Numbered from the stretch's first letter, positions 27,137 to 36,927 are shown. The stretch: DNA of 64,000 nt from SCTD01 sp963781675 (GCA_963781675.1 CAWAGF010000007.1:124001-188000); one strand, 5' to 3'. A program made the numbers and translations. The notes: generated by a model from the sequence alone, not told the origin.

Positions 27137-28069
27137 CTACGTGCCGGCCAGCCAGTCGAGCCGCCGCAGGATGACGCCCTCGCGCAGCGCCCATGGGCAC
27201 ACCGACACCTGCTCGAGGTCGCACGCCAGCATCGCCTCGTGGGCGACGACCGCACCCGCCAGCAGCTGCCCCGCGCGGCTCGCCCCGACCCCCGGCAGCT
27301 CGGCCCGCTCCGCCGCCGTCATGACGGCGAGCTGCTCGACGATCCGCTCAAGGCCGTCCCGGCTCAGGGTGCGCGCGACGCGCGGCCCCCGGGCGTACGG
27401 CGCCGCCCCGTCGAGCCGGGCCAGTGAGCGCAGCGTCTTGCTGGTCGCGACGCCCCGGTCCGGCGGGCCGACGGCGAGCAGCCGCGGGACGACCTCGGCC
27501 AGCGACACCCCGACGTGCTCGCGCAGCGCCGCGACGTCCCGGGCCGACGGCGGGTCGCCGGGCAGGCGGTCGCGGGTGAGCCGGCCGGCGCCCAGCGGGA
27601 GGGACAGCGCGACGTCGGGCTCCTCGTCGCGGCCGGCGCCGATCTCCAGCGAGCCGCCGCCGATGTCGAGGCAGAGCAGCCGCCCGGCGCTCCACCCGAA
27701 CCACCGGCGCACCGCGAGGAAGGTCAGCCGCGCCTCGTCCTCGCCCGGCAGCACCTGCAGCTCGACCCCCGCCCGCTGCCGTACGGCCTGCAGGACGTCC
27801 GCGGAGTCGGTCGCGTCGCGGACGGCGGACGTGGCGAAGGCCATCAGGTCCTCGACGCCCTCCTCCTCCGCGGCCCCGCGCGCCGCGGCCACCGCGTCGA
27901 CCAGCACCTCCGTGCCGCGCGCCCCCAGCGAGCCGTCGCCCTGCAGCAGCTCGGCCAGGTGCAGCGGCGTCTTGTGCGACCGCACCGGGTCGGGGTGACC
28001 GCCGCGCTGGGCGTCGACGACGAGCAGGTGCACGGTGTTGCTGCCCACGTCCAGCACGCCCAGCCTCAT
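27137..28069 (-). CDS. Ppx/GppA exopolyphosphatase-family phosphatase
   Basis: 310 residues of the ASKHA fold. Phosphate-1 motif LDVGSNTVHLLVVDA at the N-terminus and phosphate-2 motif LCLDIGGGSLEIGAG mark the Ppx/GppA family, which hydrolyses polyphosphate or pppGpp. No C-terminal HD domain, so it is the short Ppx1-type common in actinobacteria. ATG 28069 is given by the start of the motif. A large open frame on the same strand extends upstream but is antisense noise to the LOV gene. Confidence 0.9.
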   Translation of the reverse strand: MRLGVLDVGSNTVHLLVVDAQRGGHPDPVRSHKTPLHLAELLQGDGSLGARGTEVLVDAVAAARGAAEEEGVEDLMAFATSAVRDATDSADVLQAVRQRAGVELQVLPGEDEARLTFLAVRRWFGWSAGRLLCLDIGGGSLEIGAGRDEEPDVALSLPLGAGRLTRDRLPGDPPSARDVAALREHVGVSLAEVVPRLLAVGPPDRGVATSKTLRSLARLDGAAPYARGPRVARTLSRDGLERIVEQLAVMTAAERAELPGVGASRAGQLLAGAVVAHEAMLACDLEQVSVCPWALREGVILRRLDWLAGT

Positions 28070-28162
28070 GCGCGGCGACGCTAGACCGCCCGCGCTCGGC
28101 TGCGGGATCCGTGACCGCGCCGCTACCCTCAGCACGATGTCCGCCCTGTCCCGAGCCTGGCC

Positions 28163-30301
28163 ATGACCCGCCAGCAGACCGACGAGAGCCGCGCGGTGCG
28201 CCGGGCCGTGGACGACGCCGTCGAGCACGCCGAGCCCTCGCTGCGGCGGCACCGGCTGCCCCGGGTGCTGCACGACAGCCCGGCCGCGGTGCTGCTCGTC
28301 GACACCACCGAGCGGCAGGTCGTGCAGGCCAACCCGGCCGCCCGCGCCCTCACCCCCGGCCTCGACGGGCTGCCCGTCCCGGTGGGCGCGTGGGGCGAGG
28401 CCGCTGCGCTGCGCGGCCTCGACGGCACCCCGATCGTGGGAGGCTCCGGCCCGGTCGACCTGGCCGCAGCCGGCCGGCCGGTCCCCGGCGAGCCGGTGCT
28501 GCTCACCCGGGACGGCCGCGACCAGCTCGTGTGGGCGACGGGCTTCCCGATCCCGCACGAGTCCGGGCGGCCGCAGCAGTCGCTGGTCGTCCTCCTCGAC
28601 GTCGACCCCGGCGACGACGAGCTCTCCAGGGTCCGCGACCGCGCCGTGGTGGCGGCCGGTCTCTCCTTCACGATCAGCGACACGAGGCTGCCGGACAACC
28701 CGCTCGTCTTCGTGAACCCCGCGTTCGAGCGCACCACCGGCTACGCCCGCGACGAGGTGCAGGGGCGCAACTGCCGCTTCCTGCAGGGCCCGCACACCGA
28801 CCCGGCCGACGTGCAGCGGATCCGCGCCGCGATGGCGGCCGAGGAGCACCTCACGCTCACGCTGCTCAACTACCGCAAGGACGGGACGGCGTTCTGGAAC
28901 GAGCTGTCGCTGTCCCCGGTCTACGACGCGGACGGGGCGCTCACCCACTACGTCGGCATCCAGGCCGACGTCAGCGCCCGGGTGCAGATCGAGCAGGAGC
29001 GCGAGCGTCACCTGGAGGCCGAGCGCGCGGCCCGGGCCGAAGCGGAGCGGGCGCAGCGCCGGCTGGCCCTGCTCGCCGAGGCGACCTCCATGCTCGCCGC
29101 CACCCTCGACGTGGACGAGTCGCTCGACCGCCTCACCAGCCTGGTCGTCCCGGTGATGGCCGACTGGTGCACGGTGCACCTGCTGGGCGACGACGGGCGC
29201 GTGCAGCGCGTGGCGTCGCGGCACTCCGACGAGGGCAAGCTGCCGCTGCTCCGCCGCCTCGAGGAGCTGCAGCCCGAGGGTCTCAGCGAGGGCTCGGCGA
29301 CCGCCGGCGTGCTGGCCGGCGGCCCCGCGGTGCTCCTCGACGTGGACGAGGCCGTCCTCGGTGCCGGCATCCAGGACCAGGAGCTCGCGGACGTCTACCG
29401 GCAGGTCGGCCTGCGCTCCGCGATCGTCGTCCCGCTGCGGGCGCGCCGGCAGGTCCTCGGCGTCCTGTCGCTGTTCAGCGACGGCGGCGCGCGCACCTTC
29501 GACGGCGACGACCTGGCGATGGCCGCCGACCTCGCGCGCCGCGCCGCGCTCACGGTCGACAACGCGCGGCTGTACTCCCGCGAGCACGAGGTGGCCGAGC
29601 AGCTGCAGCGCAGCCTGCTCCCGCAGCTGCCGCAGATCGACGGCCTGGACCGGGCCGCCCGCTACCTGCCCGGCGCGACCGCCGCGCAGGTCGGCGGCGA
29701 CTGGTACGACCTGTTCTGCCTGCCGGACGGCACCGTCGGCATCGCGGTCGGCGACGTGATGGGGCACGACATGACCGCCGCCGCCGCGATGGGCCAGCTG
29801 AGGTCGGTGCTGCGGAGCTACGCCTGGCAGGGCAGCCCTCCGGCTGTCGTGCTCGACCGCCTCGACCAGCTGGTGCAGGGCCTCGACATGGCCCAGCTCG
29901 CGACCTGCCTCTACGGCCGGCTCGACCCGCCGCTCGAGGGCGCACCCGGACGGCTGCGCGTCGCGAACGCCGGCCACCTGCCGCCGGCCCTGCGCTCGCC
30001 GTCCGGCGAGGTCCGGCTGATCGCCACCGACGCCGGCCTGCTGGTCGGCGCCGCGCTGGGCACCGATCGCGACGAGGTCGAGGAGGTCGTCGAGCCGGGC
30101 TCGGTCCTCGTGCTCTACACCGACGGCCTGGTCGAGCACCGCGGCCGCCCGATCGACGACGGCCTGCAGGCGCTGGCCGACGCCCTCGCCTCCGCCCCCG
30201 ACAGCGATGCCGACGCCATCTGCGAGCACCTGCTGCGCGAGCTGGCCTACGGCGACCTCGACGACGACGTGGCGCTGCTCGTCGTGCGGGTGCTGCCGTG
30301 A
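28163..30301 (+). CDS. PAS-LOV-GAF-PP2C (SpoIIE-type) photoreceptor phosphatase
   Basis: 712 residues: an N-terminal PAS (about 32-155), a LOV domain (about 160-275), a short coiled coil (about 280-305), GAF (about 310-475) and a PP2C/SpoIIE serine phosphatase (about 490-712). The LOV domain carries the photoactive cysteine in GRNCRFLQ (Cys204), NPAFERTTGY and the flavin-binding N-Y-R-K-D-G-T-x-F-x-N pattern (236-246), so it should bind FMN and respond to blue light. The phosphatase has GGDWYD (Asp513) and GDVMGHD (531-536) metal ligands. Likely output is dephosphorylation of an anti-anti-sigma protein. None is nearby. It overlaps the next gene by GTGA. Confidence 0.9.
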   Translation: MTRQQTDESRAVRRAVDDAVEHAEPSLRRHRLPRVLHDSPAAVLLVDTTERQVVQANPAARALTPGLDGLPVPVGAWGEAAALRGLDGTPIVGGSGPVDLAAAGRPVPGEPVLLTRDGRDQLVWATGFPIPHESGRPQQSLVVLLDVDPGDDELSRVRDRAVVAAGLSFTISDTRLPDNPLVFVNPAFERTTGYARDEVQGRNCRFLQGPHTDPADVQRIRAAMAAEEHLTLTLLNYRKDGTAFWNELSLSPVYDADGALTHYVGIQADVSARVQIEQERERHLEAERAARAEAERAQRRLALLAEATSMLAATLDVDESLDRLTSLVVPVMADWCTVHLLGDDGRVQRVASRHSDEGKLPLLRRLEELQPEGLSEGSATAGVLAGGPAVLLDVDEAVLGAGIQDQELADVYRQVGLRSAIVVPLRARRQVLGVLSLFSDGGARTFDGDDLAMAADLARRAALTVDNARLYSREHEVAEQLQRSLLPQLPQIDGLDRAARYLPGATAAQVGGDWYDLFCLPDGTVGIAVGDVMGHDMTAAAAMGQLRSVLRSYAWQGSPPAVVLDRLDQLVQGLDMAQLATCLYGRLDPPLEGAPGRLRVANAGHLPPALRSPSGEVRLIATDAGLLVGAALGTDRDEVEEVVEPGSVLVLYTDGLVEHRGRPIDDGLQALADALASAPDSDADAICEHLLRELAYGDLDDDVALLVVRVLP

Positions 30302-31106
30302 CCGACCTCGGCATGCCCGCCGTCCGCGAGGTGGACCCCGACTTCTCCCGCGACTGGGTGGAGTTCCCCGACCCGGCCGACCCGAAGGGCGTCGTGCGCG
30401 CCGACCTCACCTGGCTGCTGTCGTCGTGGACGTGCGTCTACGGGCGCGGCTGCGAGGGAGTGGTCGAGGGGCGCGCGGACGACGGCTGCTGCAGCCACGG
30501 CGCGTTCTACGCCGACGACGAGGACGAGCAGCGGGTCGAGCGCTTCGCCGCGCAGCTGAAGAAGAAGCACTGGCAGCACGCCGATGTCGGTCGTGCGCAG
30601 GGCATCTCCGAGGACGACGAGCTCGAGGGCGAGGCCGCCCGGCGCACCCGCACCGTCGACGGCGCCTGCCTGTTCCTCAACCGGCCCGGCTTCGCCGGCG
30701 GGGCCGGCTGCGCGCTGCACGCCCTCGCGGACCGCACCGGGCTGCACCCGCTCGAGACCAAGCCCGACGTCTGCTGGCAGCTGCCGGTGCGCCGGACGCA
30801 GGAGTGGGTCGAGCGCCCGGACGAGGTGCAGGTCCTGGTCACCTCCATCGGCGAGTTCGACCGCCGCGGCTGGGGCCCCGGCGGCGCCGACCTGCACTGG
30901 TGGTGCACGTCCTCGCCGACCGCCCACGTGGGCGCCGACCCGCTCTGGGTCTCGTACGGCCCGGAGCTCGTCGCCCTGCTCGGCCAGCCGGCCTACGACG
31001 AGCTGGCGCGCCTGTGCCGGCAGCGGTCGTCGCTGCCCCTGCACCCGGCCACCGAGCTCAGCACCGTGGTGCTGGAAGCCGGCGGCGCCGAGCCCGCCTC
31101 GCCCCT

Positions 31107-31110
<4 letters not shown>
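30298..31110 (+). CDS. conserved Cys-rich protein of unknown function (YkgJ/DUF3109-like)
   Basis: 270 residues, cytosolic. A cluster of cysteines, CVYGRGCEG...DDGCCSHG, then CLFLNRPG, GCALHAL and VCWQLPVRR, looks like a metal-binding YkgJ-type zinc/iron-chelating module. GTG 30298 overlaps the LOV-phosphatase stop, so the two are translated together. Its stop TAG shares the CTAG palindrome (31107-31110) with the stop of the convergent regX3. Function unknown; a metal-binding accessory protein is the most that can be said. Confidence 0.72.
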
Positions 31111-31783
<673 letters not shown>

Positions 31784-31787
<4 letters not shown>

Positions 31788-32930
31788 GACGTCCTCTCCT
31801 TGTCCGGGACGGGGGGCAGCCGCAGCGTGAACGTCGACCCGGAGCCCTCGACGCTCCAGACGCTCACCTCGCCCCCGTGGTTCGTGGCGACGTGCTTGAC
31901 GATGGCGAGCCCGAGGCCGGTACCGCCGGTGGCCCGCGAGCGGGCCGGGTCGGCGCGGTAGAAGCGCTCGAAGACGCGCTCCAGGTCCTTCTCCGCGATG
32001 CCCATGCCCTGGTCGGTGACGCTGATCTCGACCGCCCCCTCCCGCTCGCGCACCGCGACGGCGACCCGGGTCCGCTCGGCGCTGTAGTGCACGGCGTTCT
32101 CGATGAGGTTGCCGACCGCGGTCACCAGCTGGGACTCGCTGCCGCAGACCGTGAGCCCGCGCTGCCCGCCCCGGACGATCTCGATCGCTCCGGCGGAGGC
32201 AGCCGTCCGGGTCCGGTCCACCGCCTCGGCCACCACCTGGTCGACCGACACCAGCTGCTGGTCCGGCAGCGGCTCAGCCCCCTGCAGCCGGGAGAGGTCG
32301 ATGAGCTCCTGGACGAGCCGGGCCAGCCGGCCGGCCTCGTGCTGCAGCCGCCCGGCGAAGCGGCGCACCGCGGTCGGGTCGCCGCTCGCGTCCTGCATCG
32401 CCTCGGCCAGCAGGGACATCGCGCCCACCGGCGTCTTCAGCTCGTGGCTCACGTTCGCCACGAAGTCGCGCCGCACGGCGTCCACCCGGCGGGCCTCGGT
32501 CACGTCCTCGACGAGCAGCGCGACGTGGCCGCTCTCGCCCTCGATCGGCGCGACCCGCACGCGGACGGCCTCGGGCAGCCGCGCCAGCCGCGTCCGCTCC
32601 GGCTCGACCTCGGCCTCCTGCGGCTCGCCCGTGCGCCGCACGTCGTTCACCAGCCGGCGCAGCTCGGGGACGAGGAGCCGCTGCCCGCGCACGAGGCCGA
32701 GGTAGACCGAGCGCCGGTTCGCGAGGACGACCCAGTCGTCGGCGTCGACCACCGCGACGGCCGCCGGCACGGCGTCGATGACCTGCGCGCTGCTCGGCGT
32801 CCGCAGGCTCTGCGCCGGGCGCGGCCGCTCCTCCTGCTCGACCTCCTGACTCGCGGCGCAGGCGGGGCACGAGCAGGGCGCCGAGCAGCAGGCCCACGAC
32901 GAGCCCGACGAGCACGCCGGCGACGGTCAC
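31784..32930 (-). pseudogene. senX3: phosphate sensor histidine kinase SenX3, one frameshift near 32850
   Basis: The main frame (from about 32840 down) encodes a PAS-like segment, a DHp domain with DFVANVSHELKTPVGAM (phospho-His), and an ATPase domain with NLIENAVHYS (N box), DQGMGI (G1) and GGTGLGLAIVKH (G2). The membrane helix VAGVLVGLVVGLLLGALLV that should start the protein is in another frame beginning at GTG 32930, separated by an indel around 32840-32860. Joining the frames gives a normal SenX3 layout of about 380 residues. If the break is real the kinase would lack its membrane anchor and start near GTG 32770; a base error is more likely. Confidence 0.85.
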
Positions 32931-32980
32931 CCTCGAACTGTAGGTCCGGAAGATCGCCTCAGGCGCACGGCGAAAGCAGT

Positions 32981-33013
32981 GTTCACCCGTCGTACGGCAG
33001 GGGTTCACGCGCT
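32981..33013 (+). promoter_or_regulatory. PHO box (11-bp direct repeats)
   Basis: GTTCACCCGTC (32981-32991), a degenerate unit GTACGGCAGGG, then GTTCACGCGCT (33003-33013), in exact 11-bp phase. This is the direct-repeat architecture bound by PhoP/RegX3 in Streptomyces (GTTCACCCGGC-like units). It lies between senX3 (minus) and phoU (plus) and could serve both. Confidence 0.7.
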
Positions 33014-33051
33014 GCGCGCTCAGGGAGGTGCATGCCGTCTACCCTGCCGAC

Positions 33052-33705
33052 ATGCGCGACACCTACCACGAAGAGCTCGACGCGATCTCGACGTCGCTGG
33101 TCGAGATGACCAACCTCGTCGGTTCCGCGATGAGCCGGGCGACGACCGCGCTGCTCGACGCCGACCTCACCCTCGCCGAGATGGTGATCGCGAACGACGA
33201 GTCCGTCGACGCGCTCTACCGCGAGACCGAGGCGCGGGCGTTCGACCTGCTCGCCCGCCAGCAGCCGGTCGCGAGCGACCTGCGCGTGCTGGTCACGTCG
33301 CTGCGGATGGTCGCCGACCTCGAGCGGATGGGCGACAACGCCGTCCACGTCGCGAAGATCGCCCGTCGCCGCTACCCCGGGTCGGCCGTGCCGCCGGCGC
33401 TGCGGTCCACCGTCCTGAAGATGGGCCACGCCGCCGAGGAGATCGTCGCCAAGGCCGGCAGCGTCATCGCGCGCCGCGACATCCAGATGGCTGCCGAGCT
33501 CGAGAAGGACGACGACGTGATGGACGAGCTGCACAAGCAGCTGTTCACCGCGATCCTCGACGACGAGTGGGAGGCCGGCGTCGAGGCGGCCATCGACATC
33601 ACGCTCGCCGGCCGCTACTACGAGCGCTTCGCCGACCACGCCGTGTCCGTCGCCCGCCGGGTGGTCTACCTGGTCACCGGCGAGCGCCCCGACGTCACGG
33701 GCTAG
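33052..33705 (+). CDS. phoU: phosphate signaling protein PhoU
   Basis: 217 residues, two three-helix PhoU repeats with the metal-binding-type signatures RMVADLERMGDNAVHVAKIARR and YYERFADHAVSVARRV. It represses the phosphate response by linking the Pst transporter to the sensor kinase. ATG 33052 gives the conserved MRDTYHEELD start, although the best ribosome-site-like sequence lies before an in-frame GTG at 33028. It is divergent from senX3-regX3 with the PHO box between them. Confidence 0.94.
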   Translation: MRDTYHEELDAISTSLVEMTNLVGSAMSRATTALLDADLTLAEMVIANDESVDALYRETEARAFDLLARQQPVASDLRVLVTSLRMVADLERMGDNAVHVAKIARRRYPGSAVPPALRSTVLKMGHAAEEIVAKAGSVIARRDIQMAAELEKDDDVMDELHKQLFTAILDDEWEAGVEAAIDITLAGRYYERFADHAVSVARRVVYLVTGERPDVTG

Positions 33706-33715
33706 CAGCGCCCGG

Positions 33716-35253
33716 CTACCGGACCACGACGCGCAGCGCGCCGGAGAGGGCCGCGCCGCTGCGGAAGCGGTACTCCGCGGTCCGGTCCTGGGGCAGCCTC
33801 AGCACGAGCAGCCCCGCCTTGCCGCTCGTCCCGCGGCGCACCACGGTCCACCCGCTGCCCGTCCGGCGCTCGAGCTGCACCGGCAGCCCGGCCCGAGCGG
33901 TGCCGTCGGCGAGGGTGCGCACGCTGAACGCCACGGCGGTCCCCTTCTTCACGGCGCCAGCGCTGCGGGAGCCGCGCACGGTGACGACCGGCTTCTTGGC
34001 CGGCTTGCTCACGGCGGGCGCACTGACCCCCGGCTTGCTCGTGACGGGCGCCGAGACGACCGGCGCGCTCACCACCGGCGCGCTCTCACCACCGGCGCGC
34101 TCACCACCGGCGCGGGCGCCGGACGTCCGGCGGCCTCCGCGGCGACGACGTCCACCAGGCCCGCGCCGTACTGCGCGTCCTGGCCCGTCGGGCCGAGGTC
34201 GCGGGCGCTGGACATCAGACGCGCCCGCACCTGCGCCGGAGTCAGACGCGGCTCGGCCTGCTTGAGCAGCGCGGCCGCCGCGGCGACGAACGGGGACGCC
34301 ATGCTGGTGCCGGACCAGGCCTCGTAGCCGCCACCCGGCACGGTCGAGACGATCGACGCGCCGGGCGCGACGAGCGCGAGGTGGCTGCCGGTGCTGGACC
34401 AGGCGGGCCGGGCGGAGTCGCGGTTGACCGCGCCGACGGCGATGACGCCCGGGGTGGCGGCCGGGTAGAGGACGGGGTCGCCCTTCTCACCGGAGTTGCC
34501 GGAGCCGGCGACCACGACCACCCCCTTGTCGAGCGCGTGCTGGATCGCCGCGGTGAGCAGCGCGCTGGGGCTGTCGCCGGCGAGCGAGAGGTTGAGGACG
34601 GTCGCGCCCTGCTCGACCGCCCAGAGGACGCCCTGCGCGACGACTCCGTCGTTGCCCAAGCCCGAGGCGTCGAGGACGCGGACCGGCAGGACGTGCGCCC
34701 CCTGCGCGAGGCCCGCGCCGCCGATGCCGTTGCCGCCGAGCGCGGCGATGATGCCGGCGACGTGCGTGCCGTGGCCGTTCGGGTCGGTGCGGGCGTCGCC
34801 GCTGGCGACCAGGTCCTTGCCGGGCACGACGACGCCGGCCAGGTCCGGGTGCGCGCCGTCGACGCCGGTGTCGAGCACCGCGACCAGCTGCGACGACGCG
34901 GAGCCTGCGGCCCACGCCGTGGTGGCGGACAGCGCGGTCATGCCCCACTGGTCGGTCAGGCGGGGGTCGGCAGCCAGCGCGCGCACCGGCTGCACGACGG
35001 CGGCGGTGACGACCTGCGGCTCTTCCTCCCAGCGGTCGGCGAGCGCCTCTCCGCGGGCGGCGGAGCGGGCGGAGCCGTGCCGGACGGTCAGGCTGCCGTC
35101 GGCGGCCTCGACGACGGCGGCGACCTCGACGGGGCTGCCGCCTTCCTGCGCGGAGGAGACGGCCAGACCGCCGGCGGCGGGGACCAGCAGTGCGGTCGCG
35201 GCGAGGGCGGTGACGGTGGCCCTGCGGGGCAGGGCGCGCGTGGCAGTGCGCAC
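33716..35253 (-). pseudogene. secreted S8 subtilisin-like protease with C-terminal Ig-like tail, frameshift in tandem repeat
   Basis: GTG 35253 (CTGGAG upstream) opens a product with a signal peptide (Arg-rich, then VTALAATALLVPAAGG), an inhibitor-like propeptide and an S8 domain with the full triad: VLDTGVDGAHPDL (Asp), NGHGTHVAGI (His), SGTSMASPFVA (Ser). The frame stops at 34069 inside a linker of VVSAP repeats. The adjoining frame continues through a Lys-rich linker into a roughly 80-residue beta domain (VKKGTAVAFSVRTLADG...) to 33716. One 15-bp repeat copy carries two extra bases. The catalytic domain is intact either way; the tail would be lost. Expression is preceded by a c-di-GMP-I riboswitch. 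Confidence 0.85.
34061..34107. repeat. 15-bp tandem repeat with a 2-bp expanded copy
   Basis: Three copies of CGGCGCGCTCACCAC: 34061-34075, 34076-34092 (with an extra CT, 17 bp) and 34093-34107. On the coding strand each unit encodes VVSAP-type linker. The expanded copy causes the protease frameshift. Confidence 0.85.
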
Positions 35254-35309
35254 GGTGGAGCTCCAGAGCACTTGCGCGGCAAGGCGACGCGAGAGCTCGC
35301 TGGAGCTCC
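35254..35309 (-). promoter_or_regulatory. expression platform of the c-di-GMP riboswitch (SD-sequestering helix)
   Basis: GGAGCTCCAG (35309-35300), beginning at the last bases of P1, is a perfect 10-base complement of CTGGAGCTCC (35266-35257), which contains the ribosome-binding site of the protease gene. Pairing would hide the site, and P1 formation competes for two of the bases. A local GAGCTC...GAGCTC hairpin is an alternative fold. The sign of regulation is inferred as ligand-on but not secure. Confidence 0.5.
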
Positions 35310-35392
35310 CTCGTTCGGCGGCCCGGCTGCCCGTTCTGGGCCCGTGGCTTTGCGTCCCCGCCTTCCGACGGGTTTGCCCTTATCGCTGAGGG
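35308..35392 (-). ncRNA. cyclic di-GMP-I riboswitch (GEMM-I) aptamer
   Basis: On the minus strand the core reads GGGCAAACC, a CCCGTC/GGCGGG stem closed by a GGAA tetraloop, then GACGCAAAGCC and a second arm containing GGCAGCCGGGCCGCCGA. These are the invariant blocks of the GEMM-I aptamer (Vibrio Vc2: GGGCAAACC, GNRA loop, GACGCAAAGCC, GGUAGC..GGUUACCGA). The closing helix P1 forms between CCCTC (35392-35388) and GAGGG (35312-35308). The aptamer ends 54 nt before the start codon of the exported subtilase, so c-di-GMP should control that protease. Confidence 0.9.
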
Positions 35393-35481
35393 TGGTGCGG
35401 GACCCTCCTTGCATCGACGCCCGGCGTCGGGGCGCTGAACCCCGACCGGGTGAGCCCGGGATGACTAGTCATGGGAAGCGG

Positions 35482-36165
35482 TCAGCCGCGCGGGACGTCC
35501 TCCGGCCCGTTGCCGACGTGCTCGTCGAAGAAGCGCTGGAGCGGGGCGGCCTCGACCTGCTGGCAGAGCAGCCGGTGGTCCCACGCCGTGGCCGCGAACG
35601 GCACCGGAAGGCCGGTGCGCTCGGCGACGATGACGTCGTCCTCGTGCTGGTCCTGGAAGTCCTGCAGCGCCTTCTTCTGCTCGGCAGGCAGGTCCGGGCG
35701 GTGCCACGCGATGACGTAGCCGTGCTCGAGGGCGTGCACGAGCAGGCCGTCGCTCGGCAGCGAGGACCCGGCGTAGACGCCCGCCCGCGCGTTCGAGGCC
35801 AGGTGGTTGCCGCCGGCCGGCGGGTTCACCGAGTACGACGGGCTCTGCACGTGGTTCTGGCCTGCCGGCAGCGTGGGGTCGGCCTCGCGGTCGACGTCGC
35901 AGCTGCCGGACGTCAGCGCGTCGCGCAGCTCGGCGTCCCGCCTGTTGTCCACGATCAGGTAGAGCCCGACCGCACCCACGACGGCGCCCAGCAGCGCTCC
36001 GGTGACCACCTTGCGGCGCAGCGCGTCGCGGCGCTCCGCGGTGGCCGCCGCGGTCCGCTCCTGCTCCTTGCGCGTCGGTCCCGTCGGCGCGCTCGCGGCG
36101 CGCGGCGGCTTCGTGCGGACCGGAGCCGGGGGCGCAGTGGGCCGCTTCTTCTTCTTGCTGGCCAT
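35482..36165 (-). CDS. DUF3105 membrane-anchored protein
   Basis: 227 residues: a Lys/Pro/Arg-rich cytoplasmic head, one membrane helix (about 54-74: VVTGALLGAVVGAVGLYLIV) and an extracytoplasmic DUF3105 domain with NPPAGGNH, HALEHGYVIAWH and ATAWDHRLLC. The paired Cys and His-rich motifs suggest metal or redox binding, but no activity is established. ATG 36165 shares one base with the gpmA stop (TGATG), so it is translated with gpmA. Confidence 0.85.
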   Translation of the reverse strand: MASKKKKRPTAPPAPVRTKPPRAASAPTGPTRKEQERTAAATAERRDALRRKVVTGALLGAVVGAVGLYLIVDNRRDAELRDALTSGSCDVDREADPTLPAGQNHVQSPSYSVNPPAGGNHLASNARAGVYAGSSLPSDGLLVHALEHGYVIAWHRPDLPAEQKKALQDFQDQHEDDVIVAERTGLPVPFAATAWDHRLLCQQVEAAPLQRFFDEHVGNGPEDVPRG

Positions 36166-36908
36166 CAGTGGCCCTGCTTCGCCACGGCCTCGGCCGCGGC
36201 CTTCGCGGCCTCGGGGTCGAGGTAGGTGCCGCCGGGGTTGGTCGGGTGCATGTCGTCGTCGAGGTCGTAGCGCAGCGGCTGACCGGTGGGGATGTTCAGC
36301 CCGACGACCTGCTCCTCGGTCAGCCCGTCGAGGTGCTTCACCAGCGCCCGCAGGGAGTTCCCGTGCGCGGCGATGAGCACCGTCTCGCCGGCGGCGAGGT
36401 CGGGCACGACCTGGTCGTACCAGTAGGGCAGCAGCCGGTGCACGACGTCCTTGAGGCACTCCGTGCGCGGCACGAGGTCGGTCGTCAGGTGCGCGTAGCG
36501 CGGGTCCCGGCTGACGTCCCACTCGCTGCCGACCTCGATCTTCGGCGGCGGCGTGTCGTACGAGCGGCGCCACAGCATGAACTGGTCCTCGCCGTACTGC
36601 TCGCGGACCTGCGTCTTGTCCTTGCCCTGCAGGTCGCCGTAGTGGCGCTCGTTGAGCCGCCAGTGGCGCTTGACCGGGATCCAGCTGCGCTGGCAGGCCT
36701 CGAGCGCGATGTTCGAGGTGCGGATGGCGCGGGTCATCAGCGAGGTGTGCAGCACCGTGGGGAGGAGCTCGGCCTTGGCGAGCTGCAGGCCGCCGAGGCG
36801 CGCCTGCTCCTCGCCGAGCTCGGTGAGGTCGACGTCCACCCAGCCGGTGAACAGGTTCTTCTTGTTCCACTCGCTCTCGCCGTGACGGAGCAGCACCAGG
36901 GTCGCCAT
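36165..36908 (-). CDS. gpmA: 2,3-bisphosphoglycerate-dependent phosphoglycerate mutase
   Basis: Interconverts 3- and 2-phosphoglycerate in glycolysis. 247 residues with the phospho-histidine motif LLRHGESEWN, RLNERHYGDLQG, and the second catalytic His in IAAHGNSLRALVKHL. Full length for the family. In actinobacteria it is commonly next to mshA and YbjN genes, as here. Confidence 0.95.
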   Translation of the reverse strand: MATLVLLRHGESEWNKKNLFTGWVDVDLTELGEEQARLGGLQLAKAELLPTVLHTSLMTRAIRTSNIALEACQRSWIPVKRHWRLNERHYGDLQGKDKTQVREQYGEDQFMLWRRSYDTPPPKIEVGSEWDVSRDPRYAHLTTDLVPRTECLKDVVHRLLPYWYDQVVPDLAAGETVLIAAHGNSLRALVKHLDGLTEEQVVGLNIPTGQPLRYDLDDDMHPTNPGGTYLDPEAAKAAAEAVAKQGH

Positions 36909-36927
36909 GGGAAGCAGTCTCCCAGCG

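Noticed and set aside
28070..30229. Long minus-strand frame continuous with the Ppx/GppA gene and antisense to the LOV phosphatase
   Set aside because: Only the part from 28069 down has protein motifs; the rest mirrors the plus-strand gene, where all domains are recognised.
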